Below are positions 34,000 through 42,802 of a stretch of DNA of 64,000 bases, piece by piece (the stretch's first letter is position 1; each line of letters starts with the position of its first letter). Below the pieces are notes generated by a model. It was not told the DNA's origin. It was given only the letters and a program-made list of their open reading frames with translations, and searched no databases. A program made the position numbers and the translations under genes. This DNA is from Clostridia bacterium (GTDB taxonomy: Bacteria > Bacillota > Clostridia > Oscillospirales > CAG-272). The DNA is taken from the NCBI GenBank assembly GCA_017411745.1, contig JAFQPM010000016.1, positions 83,120-147,119 on the forward strand. The letters run 5' to 3'.

Positions 34000-34845
34000 T
34001 TATACTCCCGAATAAGCCGCGAAGCCGCAGTCTATGGGAAGAACTACGCCTGTAATAGCGGAAGCCGAGCGATCGTCGCAAAGGAAGAGCGTTGCTCCGA
34101 GAAGCTCGTCTGCGTCAACGAATCTGTCCATAGGTGTTCCCTTAAGTATCTTTGCGCTTCTTGCAGTAGGTGTTCCGTCCTCGTTAAAGAGCAGCGCTTT
34201 ATTCTGCGCGGAAACGAGGAATCCGGGCGCTATCGCGTTACAACGGATGCCCGTACCCGCAAAGTGAGTTGCGAGCCACTGCGTGAAGTTCGAGATGCCT
34301 GCCTTTGCCGCGGAGTACGCGGGGATCTTAGTAAGAGGAGTATACGCGTTCATAGAGGAGATGTTGAGTATGCAGCCTCCCTTTTTGGCTACCATATCCT
34401 TTGCAAAAGCCTGAGTAGGAAGCAATGTTCCTTGGAAATTAAGCTTGAACACGAAGTCAACGCCCGACGCCTCGAGATCGAAGAAGGATTTGCCGCCCTC
34501 CCTTGCCTCGTGCTGATATTCGTTATCGGTAGTTGCTCGGGGGTTATTTCCGCCTGCGCCGTTGACAAGGATGTCACACTCGCCGAGATCGGCAATTACT
34601 GCCTTATGCACCTCCTCAAGTGCCTCGGAATCAAGCACGTTTGCCTTGTAGCCCTCGCAAATAAAGCCCTCTGCCTTAAGCTCGTCGGCAAGCTTCTTTA
34701 CCGCGTCCTCGTTGAGATCGAGTGCAGCCACCTTTGCCCCCGACTGCGCAAACGCTCTTGCCATAGCGCCGCAGATAAGTCCGCCTGCACCCGTAACAAC
34801 GACGACCTTGCCGCTAAAGTCTATATTAAGTGGAAGTTTTATCAT
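34000..34845 (-). CDS. SDR-family D-mannonate oxidoreductase (fructuronate reductase)
   Basis: A 281-aa short-chain dehydrogenase. The cofactor motif is VVTGAGGLICGAMARAFA, with NGAGGNNPR, the serine in ILNISSMNAYTP and the catalytic pair YSAAKAG; the end is GVVLPIDCGFAAYSG. It belongs to the group of SDR mannonate oxidoreductases (UxuB/YjmF of Bacillus) that interconvert fructuronate and mannonate. This is supported by its position 23 nt after mannonate dehydratase. The glycine motif is TGAGGLICG, slightly unlike the usual TGxxxGIG but common in this subgroup. Together the two enzymes turn fructuronate into 2-keto-3-deoxygluconate. Confidence 0.87.
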   Translation of the reverse strand: MIKLPLNIDFSGKVVVVTGAGGLICGAMARAFAQSGAKVAALDLNEDAVKKLADELKAEGFICEGYKANVLDSEALEEVHKAVIADLGECDILVNGAGGNNPRATTDNEYQHEAREGGKSFFDLEASGVDFVFKLNFQGTLLPTQAFAKDMVAKKGGCILNISSMNAYTPLTKIPAYSAAKAGISNFTQWLATHFAGTGIRCNAIAPGFLVSAQNKALLFNEDGTPTARSAKILKGTPMDRFVDADELLGATLFLCDDRSASAITGVVLPIDCGFAAYSGV

Positions 34846-34868
34846 AACCGTTTCTCCTTATTGACTAA

Positions 34869-35957
34869 TTATTTTTTATCAAACTTTTCGAGGTAATCCC
34901 ATACGCCAAGCATATACATAATGCCGAGCGCGCGGTCGTACAGACCGTAGCCGGGACGGACGTTACCCGGGCCCTCGCTCCAAAGATGTCTGCCGTGGTC
35001 GGGGCGGATATATCCCTTAAATCCGCAATCGTGATATGCCTTCATAATATCAAGAATTCCCGTATCGCCATCGCAGTCTCTGTGACTTGCCTCCGAAAAA
35101 TCTCCGTTTTCAAAGTGCTTTACGTTTCTGATGTGGGCGAAAGCAATTCTGTCACAGTGCTTTCTGATGATATCGGACACGTTGGTCTCGGGGTTTGCAT
35201 TCAGACTTCCCGAGCAGAGCGTAAGGCAGTTATACTCGTCGTCGACCATCTTCAAAAATCTGTCGATGCTGGGCTCGTCCACCAAAAGTCTGGGCAGGCC
35301 GAAGATGTCCCAAGGCGGATCGTCCATATGTATCGCCATCTTGATATCGCACTCGCGGCAGGTGGACATTATTTCCTCAAGGAAATACTTGAGGTTTGCC
35401 CAAAGCTTTTCGTGGTCTACACCCTCGTATGCCTTGAAAAGCTCGTCGAGCTTTGCCATTCTCTCTGGCTCCCAGCCGGGAAAGGACATATTGTATTTCT
35501 CGGTAAAATCAAGGATGTACTTCGCCATAGCGTTGTAGTCGTCCTGGATCATATTTTTCTCGTAGAAGAGCGCGGTCGAACCGTCTCCGACGGGATGGAA
35601 AAGGTTGCTTCTCGTCCAGTCGAATATCGGCATAAAGTTATAGCAGATGACCTTTACACCGAACTGCGAGAGATTTTTGATAGTCGTTTTGTAATTCTCG
35701 ATATACTTATCTCTCGTGGGCAGACCGATCTTAATATCGTCGTGGACGTTGACCGACTCTACGACGTCCATATTGAAGCCGTATTCGTCAAGCTGTCTTT
35801 TGACCTCGGCTATCTCGTCGATCTCCCACACCTCTCCCGGCATTTTGTGGTGAAGAGCCCAAACGATGCCCTCTACGCCCGGTATCTGCTTTATATCGGA
35901 CAATTTTATGCGGTCGTTTCCTTCTCCGTACCACCTGAAAGTCATTTTCATAGACAC
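34869..35957 (-). CDS. uxuA: Mannonate dehydratase
   Basis: Dehydrates D-mannonate to 2-keto-3-deoxygluconate in glucuronate catabolism. It is 362 aa, as expected for UxuA. It has the N-terminal MTFRWYGEGNDRIKLSDIKQ, then VEGIVWALHHKMPGEVW, the central CYNFMPIFDWTRS block, and the metal/substrate residues in AIHMDDPPW, HIRNVKHFENGDFSEASH and YIRPDHGRHLW. The start is GTG at 35957: AAGGAGG lies 7 nt upstream, whereas the ATG six bases later would have 13. It is the second gene of the araC-uxuA-SDR operon. Confidence 0.96.
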   Translation of the reverse strand: MSMKMTFRWYGEGNDRIKLSDIKQIPGVEGIVWALHHKMPGEVWEIDEIAEVKRQLDEYGFNMDVVESVNVHDDIKIGLPTRDKYIENYKTTIKNLSQFGVKVICYNFMPIFDWTRSNLFHPVGDGSTALFYEKNMIQDDYNAMAKYILDFTEKYNMSFPGWEPERMAKLDELFKAYEGVDHEKLWANLKYFLEEIMSTCRECDIKMAIHMDDPPWDIFGLPRLLVDEPSIDRFLKMVDDEYNCLTLCSGSLNANPETNVSDIIRKHCDRIAFAHIRNVKHFENGDFSEASHRDCDGDTGILDIMKAYHDCGFKGYIRPDHGRHLWSEGPGNVRPGYGLYDRALGIMYMLGVWDYLEKFDKK

Positions 35958-35992
35958 AAATCGCCTCCTTAAAACTTGATTTATTTCATTTT

Positions 35993-37222
35993 TTAATCAC
36001 GTATTGATTCGCGGAATTCCTTCGGGGTCTTCCCCGTTTGTTTCTTGAATATCTTTGAGAAATACTGCACGTCCATTATTCCGCAATGAAGCGCTACGGT
36101 TTGCACCTGCAGGTGCGTCGTGCTCAAAAGGTGTATCGCGTGTCTTATACGCTTGTCCCTGATATATTCGGACACCGTTTTCCCCGTTTCTCTTTTGAAT
36201 ACCGTTGAAAGATATCCAAGGCTTATTCCCTGATGGCTTGCAAGCGAGCTAAGCGAGAGATCGGCCGAAAGATCGGTATCTATCATAAGTATCGTTTTTT
36301 GAACGACGGGTGAATACTTTTGCAGAGAGTGCTTGCGGACAAGTCTGCAATATGAACGGAACATATCCTTCATCAAAGCGTTACTTTCGGCAACAGACGA
36401 CAGTCGCTCTATCTTCAAGGCGAAATCGGAGGAAATTTTATCAAGATAAATAGGATGCACTCCACCCTGCTCTGCCGCCTTGCGCAACAGAGTGTTCATT
36501 ATTATTCCGTAATTCTTCGCATTACGAACGGGATCTGCAACTCTTTTTTCAAACGCGTTTTCGGAAAATCCCGAGCTGAACAGCGTTTCCTTGTGGATCT
36601 GCCCGAGCGTAACGGCTTGTATCAGCTCGTTTTCAAACTCGTAGCGCTTCTCCATCGCCTTCATATTGATAAGGATATCGTCGAAGTTTTCACTATGGGC
36701 GGGCTCGTTTATCGGAGATTCGGGGTGAATATAGGATCTGTTTACATCGACTATCGCAAAGGCTGCGCTTCCCCAAATTCGCTCACAGATCGTAGCTATC
36801 ATCACCATTATACGATCTCCCTCCGATATTACGGGAATACTCATATAATATTCCTCGAGATACCGTTGAGATTTTGGTGACGCACCTATTTTCTCGCCAA
36901 GCTCCAAAAGGTCTCGTGAGGAAAGCGGGAGAGAAAGATACGGACCTATAAAAAGTATTCTGCTTTGTTCAGGCGACGAAGGGATCAAAAAATACAGATA
37001 GCAGAGCTTGAATTCGTTCGTGACCTTATACATCGTATTGGGCTCAAGATCACCGAAATATTTTTGCACCGAGCAATCGGATTCGATATGCGCGTTGAGC
37101 ATTCTGTATAGCTCAAGATCGATCACCGAGCTTATAGGATCGCGCGAAGTTACAACGGAGGCACAGATATGACATTTGCGAAGAGTATCACATAAAAAAT
37201 CAAGTTCTCTTTCGTATATCAC
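35993..37222 (-). CDS. AraC-family transcriptional regulator
   Basis: A 409-aa regulator. The C-terminal 100 residues are the AraC double helix-turn-helix (LSSLASHQGISLGYLSTVFK, then the next ETGKTVSEYIRDKRI, HLQVQTVALHCGIMDVQYFS, KIFKKQTGKTPKEFR). The first 300 residues are a sensor part without membrane helices, of no family I can name. It is read from a GTG at 37222 with AAAGGGG about 9 nt upstream. It heads the uxuA-SDR operon and is divergent from the sugar symporter, so it probably activates both in response to a hexuronate or its glycoside. Confidence 0.9.
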   Translation of the reverse strand: MIYERELDFLCDTLRKCHICASVVTSRDPISSVIDLELYRMLNAHIESDCSVQKYFGDLEPNTMYKVTNEFKLCYLYFLIPSSPEQSRILFIGPYLSLPLSSRDLLELGEKIGASPKSQRYLEEYYMSIPVISEGDRIMVMIATICERIWGSAAFAIVDVNRSYIHPESPINEPAHSENFDDILINMKAMEKRYEFENELIQAVTLGQIHKETLFSSGFSENAFEKRVADPVRNAKNYGIIMNTLLRKAAEQGGVHPIYLDKISSDFALKIERLSSVAESNALMKDMFRSYCRLVRKHSLQKYSPVVQKTILMIDTDLSADLSLSSLASHQGISLGYLSTVFKRETGKTVSEYIRDKRIRHAIHLLSTTHLQVQTVALHCGIMDVQYFSKIFKKQTGKTPKEFRESIRD

Positions 37223-37284
37223 TACTATTCCCCTTTCCTATAAAATTGGCACATTTTGCACAATATTTCCCAAGCGCCCACTAT

Positions 37285-37313
37285 ATTGTAACACACATTT
37301 TGTGTAAATGCAA
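37285..37313 (-). promoter_or_regulatory. Promoter of the araC-uxuA operon
   Basis: Minus strand TTGCAT (37308-37313), 17 bp, TACAAT (37285-37290). The spacer contains the inverted repeat ACACA-AAA-TGTGT (about 37293-37305), a possible autoregulatory site. Confidence 0.75.
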
Positions 37314-37389
37314 CAGTGTTTTTCGGGTTAATATTAAAAAAATACAAAAGAAGTCAAAAAAATTACTCACGATGTTTTGCAAAATACTT

Positions 37390-37437
37390 TATACTTAAAT
37401 AGTAATACTATTACTGTTCCCTTGTAGGACGGGAACA
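37390..37437 (+). promoter_or_regulatory. Probable activator-dependent promoter of the symporter gene with two palindromes
   Basis: TATACT at 37390-37395 is a good -10 but no -35 stands out 16-18 bp upstream, as in activated promoters. Directly after it are the perfect palindrome AGTAATA-C-TATTACT (37401-37415) and the inverted repeat TGTTCCC...GGGAACA (37415-37437). Confidence 0.5.
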
Positions 37438-37480
37438 TTCATTCGCACTCCCCCAAAAAATCAGAAATGAGGAAGACAAA

Positions 37481-39133
37481 ATGAAAAAAGAAAAACAACT
37501 CGACGCAAACGGCAAACGTAAGTTTGGCATACGCGACAAGCTTGCTTATGCTGCCGGCGACCTTGGCTGTAATCTGAGCTTTGGTCTTAAGGGCACGGTA
37601 CAGACCTTCTGGCTTGTTTTCATGATGATGGAAACAGGACTCTTCTCCATCCTTCTCCTTCTCGTTCAGGCGTGGGACGCAATCAATGACCCGCTTATCG
37701 GCTCTCTCATTGATAACGACAAGAGAAAGTACAAAATCGGTAAGTATAAGACCTACATTCTTATCGGTGCACTTGGTCTTCTTGTAGGTGGCGCAGCAGT
37801 ATTCCTTCCTTTCCCGAATGCTGACACGGTAGTTAAGTCCATACTCTTCGTTCTCGGCTACATTATTTGGGATGCCGCTTATACTATGGCTAACGTTCCC
37901 TACGGAACCATGCTTAACATCGTTACCGAGGATGCTGGAGAAAGAACTCAGCTTTCCGTATTCAGATCCATAGGCGGCGCTGTTGGTGGCATGATCCCCG
38001 GTATTATCCTTCCCATGCTTATTTGGGAAAAGGTTACTTACCCCGCAGAGGGTGCAGGTGCGCTTTGGGAGAGACTTGCAGACACATTAAAGGGTACTTC
38101 CATTAAGATGGAGGATCTCACTCACGTTCCCAACATCCCCAATATCTTCTTTGATGAAAGCAAGAATGATATAGCAGGAAAGATCTATGAGACCGGCGAT
38201 AAGGTATTCAGCCCTCTTACCGGTGCTCAGTTTGAGATTCTTCACGGTGAAAAGGTATTCTGGGCAGCACTTATTATGGGTGTGCTCGCATTCGTATTCT
38301 TTATGCTTATGATAAAGCACATCACCATTCGCGGCAACGAGTATGCACAGCTCAACTCCGAGGGTGGCGAAAAGGTCAACCTTGTAAAGTCCTTCGGCAA
38401 GTTCATGAAGAACCGCCCCGCAGTCGGATGTACCATCGCGGCTATGGGTATGTTCCTCGGTATGCAGTCCGCTACCACCGCTACCACCATTATGTTCGCA
38501 ACTCACTTCGGTCAGGCATCCCTCTCTGGAATCGTTCAGATGGTCGGATTCCTCCCCATGTTCATCTTTATGCCCTTCGCTACCAAGCTCGTTAAGAAGC
38601 ACGGTAAGAAGGAGGTCGCTTCCGTAGGCTCTATCGCAGGTCTTGTCGGCGGTGCGATCCTTTGCATCTTCCCGCTTTGCCCCAAGAGCGCACAACTCAT
38701 CGTTTATATGCTCGGACTTGTATTCTTCGGTCTCGGTATGGGATTCTACAACTGCGTATCCTGGGCTATGATGGGTGATGCTATCGACTACCAGGAGTGG
38801 AAGACCGGTAAGAGAGAGGAAAGCGTTGTTTACGCGCTTCACTCCTTCTTCAGAAAGCTCGCTCAGGGTGTTGGTCCCGCAGCAGTTATCGCTCTTATGG
38901 GTACTCCCATTATCGGCTACGTTTCCTCCCTCGGCACTATCGGTCAGTCTGCCGAGACGGCGGCTAACCTTTGCTGGCTCGTTGCGGCGCTTTATATGTT
39001 GAGTGCAATATGCCAGTTCGTAGGCGTTGCAGTTATTTATAACATCGACAAGAAGACTCTTAACAAGATGAACGAAGAGCTTGCTGCAAGAAGAGCTGTT
39101 GAAGCTTCCGTTGAAGCTTCCGTTGAGGAATAA
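37481..39133 (+). CDS. GPH-family sugar:cation symporter (MelB/UidB-like)
   Basis: A 550-aa permease with about 12 membrane helices of the glycoside-pentoside-hexuronide family. The N-terminus has the conserved RDKLAYAAGDLGCNLSFGL block, DAINDPLIGSLIDN in helix 2-3, and NVPYGTMLNIVT. Residues 185-245 form an unusually long loop, and the C-terminal 60 residues contain the usual GDAIDYQEWKTGKREE before the last helices. The context (divergent araC-uxuA, GH2 downstream) suggests import of a glucuronide, galactoside or hexuronate. GAGGAAG precedes the ATG. Confidence 0.9.
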   Translation: MKKEKQLDANGKRKFGIRDKLAYAAGDLGCNLSFGLKGTVQTFWLVFMMMETGLFSILLLLVQAWDAINDPLIGSLIDNDKRKYKIGKYKTYILIGALGLLVGGAAVFLPFPNADTVVKSILFVLGYIIWDAAYTMANVPYGTMLNIVTEDAGERTQLSVFRSIGGAVGGMIPGIILPMLIWEKVTYPAEGAGALWERLADTLKGTSIKMEDLTHVPNIPNIFFDESKNDIAGKIYETGDKVFSPLTGAQFEILHGEKVFWAALIMGVLAFVFFMLMIKHITIRGNEYAQLNSEGGEKVNLVKSFGKFMKNRPAVGCTIAAMGMFLGMQSATTATTIMFATHFGQASLSGIVQMVGFLPMFIFMPFATKLVKKHGKKEVASVGSIAGLVGGAILCIFPLCPKSAQLIVYMLGLVFFGLGMGFYNCVSWAMMGDAIDYQEWKTGKREESVVYALHSFFRKLAQGVGPAAVIALMGTPIIGYVSSLGTIGQSAETAANLCWLVAALYMLSAICQFVGVAVIYNIDKKTLNKMNEELAARRAVEASVEASVEE

Positions 39134-39148
39134 TTCCTGACTTTATAA

Positions 39149-39185
39149 GTGTCCGACCGTGTTTTTTGCGGTCGGACGCATTTTC
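39149..39185 (+). terminator. Terminator of the symporter gene
   Basis: Stem GTCCGACCG / CGGTCGGAC with a 9-nt loop and a short TTTT tail. Confidence 0.8.
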
Positions 39186-39251
39186 AAGTTTATATTAGAT
39201 TAATACTTTTGTAGTACAATCAAGTTATCACACAAAACAAGGAGAACCCAA

Positions 39252-41525
39252 GTGAGAAACATTTTAAATCTTAACGAAAATTGGCTTTTTGTCAAGGACA
39301 CTACCGACGTCTCGCTTCGCGATGGCGAGAAGATCAACCTTCCCCACTCCTGGAACGCGATCGACGGTCAGGACGGCGGAAACGATTACTTCCGCGGCTC
39401 GTGTCTTTACGTAAAAACACTTAACAAGGCAGATCTGCCCGAGGCAGACTGCTACTATCTTGAAATCAGAGGCGCAAATTCCTCCGCAGACGTATACGTT
39501 GGCGGTGAGAGGCTGGCGCATCACGACGGCGGTTACTCGACCTGGAGAGTTGATCTCACAGGCAAGCTTGCGGACACTACCGATATTGCTATCGTAGTCG
39601 ACAACTCCGCAAACGAGACAGTATATCCTCAGATGGCAGATTTCACATTCTACGGCGGAATTTACCGTGACGTCAACCTTATCTGCGTAAACAAGACTCA
39701 CTTCGATCTCGATTATTACGGCGCTCCCGGACTTGCTATTATCCCAACGGTTGAAGGCAAGGACGCGAAGGTTGATGTTGAGGTATACGTCAAGGGTCTT
39801 ACAGACGGACAAAAGCTCGTTTACACCATTTACGATAAGGATGAAAACGAGCTTCAGAAGATCGAATCCACTGAGAAGAAGGTCGTCTTTGAGATAAAGG
39901 ACGTACATCTCTGGCACGGTAGAAAGGATCCTTACCTTTACTGCTGTGAGGTCGAGATAGTTGAAGGCGAGGAGATCGTTGATAACGTATGCAATCGCTT
40001 CGGCTGCCGTACCTTCAAGATCGATCCCAACGACGGATTTATTCTTAACGGTGAGGAATATCCCCTTCGCGGTGTATCACGCCATCAGGACAGATGGGGC
40101 GTTGGTAACGCTCTGCTTCCCGAGCATCACGTTGAGGATATAGATCTCATCTGCGAGGTCGGTGCTACAACCATTCGTCTTGCTCACTATCAGCACGATC
40201 AGTACTTCTACGACCTCTGCGACGAGCGCGGTCTCGTTATCTGGGCGGAGATCCCCTATATTTCCAAGCACATGCCCGGCGGACGCGAGAATACCATTTC
40301 GCAGATGAAGGAGCTTGTTGCTCAGAATTACAACCATCCCTCGATCGTTGTTTGGGGTCTTTCCAACGAGATCTCGATCGGCGGCTCTGATGAGGATCTG
40401 CTTGAAAATCACCGCATCCTCAACGATCTCGTTCACGAGATGGACAAGACCCGTCTGACCACCATTGCGGCAGTTTCCATGTGCAAGATGGACGATCCTT
40501 ACCTGCTCATCCCCGACGTCGTTTCCTACAACCACTATTTCGGTTGGTACGGCGGCGACACCTCAATGAACGGCCCCTGGTTCGATAAATTCCACGAAAC
40601 TCATCCCACTATTCCGATCGGTTGCTCCGAGTACGGCTGTGAGGCTCTCAACTGGCACACAAGCGACCCCAAGCAGGGCGACTACACCGAGGAATATCAG
40701 GCGTTCTATCACGAGGAGCTTATAAAGCAGCTCTTTACCCGCAAGTATATCTGGGCAACTCACGTATGGAATATGTTTGACTTCGGCGCTGACGCGAGAG
40801 CAGAGGGCGGTGAAAACGGACAGAACCACAAGGGTCTGGTCACTATGGACCGCAAGTACAAGAAGGATTCCTTCTACGCTTACAAGGCTTGGCTCGTTTC
40901 CCCCGAGGTCGACCCCTTCGTTCACCTTTGCGGCAAGAGATACGTTGACAGAGTTGAGGACGTGACCAAGGTGACCGTTTACTCCAATCTTCCCGAGGTT
41001 GAGCTCTTCGTTAACGGCGAGAGCATCGGCAAGAAGACCGCCGAGGATCATTTCTTCTACTTCGACGTTAAGAACGTTGGTGAGAGCAAGATCGTTGCCA
41101 AGGCAGGCGAGCTTACCGACGAGGGTACGATCCGCAAGGTAGACACGATGAACATGGACTACGTTCTCGTTGAAAAGGGCGCGGTTCTCAACTGGTTTGA
41201 CATCAGCGCTCCCGAGGGACGCTTCTCTCTCAACGATAAGATCTCCGACATTATGGAGTCCAAGCGCGGTAAGATGTGGTTCATCGGAGTTGGTCTTAAG
41301 CTAAAAAAGAAGATGAACGCAAACAAGAAGGGCGGCGAGAAGAAATCCGGAGGATTTGACGTTGATCTCAGCTCTGCCGACGGCGGACTTATGCAGATGA
41401 TGGGTGGCTTCACCGTTCTCAGACTCACAAGCATGATGGGTATGATGAATATTTCCTTTACCAAGGAAGAGCTTCTCAAGATGAACAAAAAGCTCAACAG
41501 AATCAAAAAGCCGATCAAAAAATAA
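39252..41525 (+). CDS. GH2-family beta-galactosidase with C-terminal extension
   Basis: A 757-aa intracellular GH2 enzyme (no signal peptide). Domains are the sugar-binding jelly roll (1-150), an Ig-like domain (155-255), a TIM barrel (260-560), and an Ig-like domain (565-640). The acid/base is in WGLSNEIS (about E373) and the nucleophile in IGCSEYGCE (about E460). The start is GTG at 39252 with AAGGAG 7 nt upstream. Residues from about 640 are an odd Lys/Met-rich tail (KKKMNANKK..., GGLMQMMGGFTVLRL) ending in a KEELLKMNKKLNRIKK helix. Likely substrate is a beta-galactoside released from galactan or taken up by the symporter. Confidence 0.9.
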   Translation: MRNILNLNENWLFVKDTTDVSLRDGEKINLPHSWNAIDGQDGGNDYFRGSCLYVKTLNKADLPEADCYYLEIRGANSSADVYVGGERLAHHDGGYSTWRVDLTGKLADTTDIAIVVDNSANETVYPQMADFTFYGGIYRDVNLICVNKTHFDLDYYGAPGLAIIPTVEGKDAKVDVEVYVKGLTDGQKLVYTIYDKDENELQKIESTEKKVVFEIKDVHLWHGRKDPYLYCCEVEIVEGEEIVDNVCNRFGCRTFKIDPNDGFILNGEEYPLRGVSRHQDRWGVGNALLPEHHVEDIDLICEVGATTIRLAHYQHDQYFYDLCDERGLVIWAEIPYISKHMPGGRENTISQMKELVAQNYNHPSIVVWGLSNEISIGGSDEDLLENHRILNDLVHEMDKTRLTTIAAVSMCKMDDPYLLIPDVVSYNHYFGWYGGDTSMNGPWFDKFHETHPTIPIGCSEYGCEALNWHTSDPKQGDYTEEYQAFYHEELIKQLFTRKYIWATHVWNMFDFGADARAEGGENGQNHKGLVTMDRKYKKDSFYAYKAWLVSPEVDPFVHLCGKRYVDRVEDVTKVTVYSNLPEVELFVNGESIGKKTAEDHFFYFDVKNVGESKIVAKAGELTDEGTIRKVDTMNMDYVLVEKGAVLNWFDISAPEGRFSLNDKISDIMESKRGKMWFIGVGLKLKKKMNANKKGGEKKSGGFDVDLSSADGGLMQMMGGFTVLRLTSMMGMMNISFTKEELLKMNKKLNRIKKPIKK

Positions 41526-41586
41526 TTAAAATTAAAGGGCTGACTTCTCTCTGCATTCTTAGCGGAGAATTAGCAGGCACAAAATT

Positions 41587-41627
41587 TCGGCAGAGAACTT
41601 GTTTTCTCTGCCGAATTGTGTTATAAT
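41587..41627 (+). promoter_or_regulatory. Hairpin and promoter before the DUF559 gene
   Basis: TTGTTT (41599-41604), 17 bp, TATAAT (41622-41627). The -35 and part of the spacer lie inside an inverted repeat TTCGGCAGAGAA / TTCTCTGCCGAA (41587-41614). It could be both the terminator of the GH2 gene and an operator for the nuclease gene. Confidence 0.65.
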
Positions 41628-41656
41628 GAAAACGATAAAACTTTGGAGGAGTAAGT

Positions 41657-42049
41657 ATGTCGCTTGATTACAACGAAAAGAATATTACTCTTGCAAAAAA
41701 TCTTCGTAAAAATGCAACACCGCAGGAAAATCATTTGTGGTACGATTTCCTATCAAAATATGAAATCAGATTTCAAAGGCAAAAAGCCATAGACAATTTT
41801 ATTGCAGATTTTTACTGCCACAAAGCAAAACTGATAATAGAAATTGATGGGGCGCAGCATTATACCGAAGAAGGCAGGCAAAAGGATGAATTCCGCACAG
41901 AAATACTTGAAGGGTATGATCTGAAGCTCATACGGTTTACAAACCGACAGATTAACACAAACTTTCATGGTGTCTGCGAGTATATCGATGCCACCGTAAA
42001 AGCCTCCCTTGTGCAAAGGGAGCCTATTGAAGCGTTCGTACAGCTTTAG
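41657..42049 (+). CDS. DUF559 (very-short-patch-repair-like) endonuclease-domain protein
   Basis: A 130-aa restriction-endonuclease-fold protein. The family pattern is clear: RKNATPQENHLWYDFLSKY, RFQRQKAIDNFIADFYCHK, LIIEIDGAQHYTEEGRQKD, EGYDLKLIRFTNRQI. The Glu and Asp of EIDG and the Q of RFQRQ correspond to the catalytic residues. DUF559 proteins are common, short, mobile genes of unsettled function. TTGGAGGAG lies 5 nt before the ATG. The 3' end of the coding sequence contains a short stem-loop that looks like an interspersed repeat. The gene is AT-rich compared with its neighbours, so a horizontal origin is likely. Confidence 0.88.
   Translation: MSLDYNEKNITLAKNLRKNATPQENHLWYDFLSKYEIRFQRQKAIDNFIADFYCHKAKLIIEIDGAQHYTEEGRQKDEFRTEILEGYDLKLIRFTNRQINTNFHGVCEYIDATVKASLVQREPIEAFVQL
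42004..42022. repeat. Short stem-loop repeat inside the end of the DUF559 gene
   Basis: CTCCCTT-GTGCA-AAGGGAG. I recall this as part of a short palindromic repeat scattered in clostridial gut genomes beside DUF559 genes, but it occurs only once in this window. Confidence 0.5.
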
Positions 42050-42118
42050 GGGTATGGGCTTTGCCCGAAGCATTTGTAATACAATGGCGAAACTGGCGAT
42101 AAAAAGAAAGGAATATTC

Positions 42119-42610
42119 ATGATAGACAAATACATACATATCTATACCAAACGTAACTGTTTGTTAGCCTTATTCTGTGCAAGTATTGCATTCATACCTT
42201 TGTTTATCGTATCACTGATATATGATGTCATTCCCGAAGATACCTTAATTGCATTTGCCCCTTTTGTATTTGCAGCTATATGTGTTGCAATAGCATCTTT
42301 ATCCACTATACGTTTCAAGAAAATGATAAAAATGCAAGAACAGCAATATGGAGTTCAATTTGATGACTATAATGTTATTCATTTAGAAACGACATTGTAT
42401 CTTTCGGAAAACTGGCTTATATGGGCTGGTATTAGTTCAATATACAAAAATCACATTAAATCCATACATTCTAAATTAGTACACGGTAGAAGTGGCTCTT
42501 CAAATAAAGTGACCATAAAAACAGTAGACAATAAGAAATACATAATTTGGTGTTTAAGTTCCTCGAACATCAATAAAATCAGAAAATGGAAAAACAATAA
42601 TATAAACTAA
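42119..42610 (+). CDS. Hypothetical two-helix membrane protein
   Basis: A 163-aa protein I do not recognise. Residues 14-34 and 42-62 are hydrophobic helices, followed by a 100-residue cytoplasmic domain with alternating strands and short loops (VIHLETTLYLSENWLIWAGIS, KVTIKTVDNKKYIIW), reminiscent of a PH-like fold; that is a guess. AAAGGA lies about 10 nt before the ATG. It is markedly AT-rich with codons unlike the sugar genes around it, and with the DUF559 gene forms a foreign-looking patch. Confidence 0.65.
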   Translation: MIDKYIHIYTKRNCLLALFCASIAFIPLFIVSLIYDVIPEDTLIAFAPFVFAAICVAIASLSTIRFKKMIKMQEQQYGVQFDDYNVIHLETTLYLSENWLIWAGISSIYKNHIKSIHSKLVHGRSGSSNKVTIKTVDNKKYIIWCLSSSNINKIRKWKNNNIN

Positions 42611-42629
42611 ATTGTTTATGTAATAGCAA

Positions 42630-42668
42630 CCCCCAACAGACCTTAAAAAATCTGTTGGGGTCAATTAT
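42630..42668 (+). terminator. Terminator of the membrane-protein gene
   Basis: Stem CCCCAACAGA / TCTGTTGGGG with loop CCTTAAAAAA, followed by TCAATTATTT. It is nearly the same hairpin as at 33945. Confidence 0.7.
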
Positions 42669-42763
42669 TTGTTTACAGCGTGGCAATTATTAACCAACTG
42701 ATATAGTTTACCGCTAATTTTGCACACCGTTCGGTCAGCCCTTTTTGTTGCTATGATAAAACG

Positions 42764-42794
42764 ATAGGGTCGAGGAATTGATCCTCGACCCTAT
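42764..42794 (-). terminator. Terminator of the mal importer operon
   Basis: Perfect 13-bp stem ATAGGGTCGAGGA / TCCTCGACCCTAT with a 5-nt loop, past the stop codon of the ATPase gene. The T run on the minus strand is poor. Confidence 0.7.
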
Positions 42795-42802
42795 ATTAAT
42801 TA

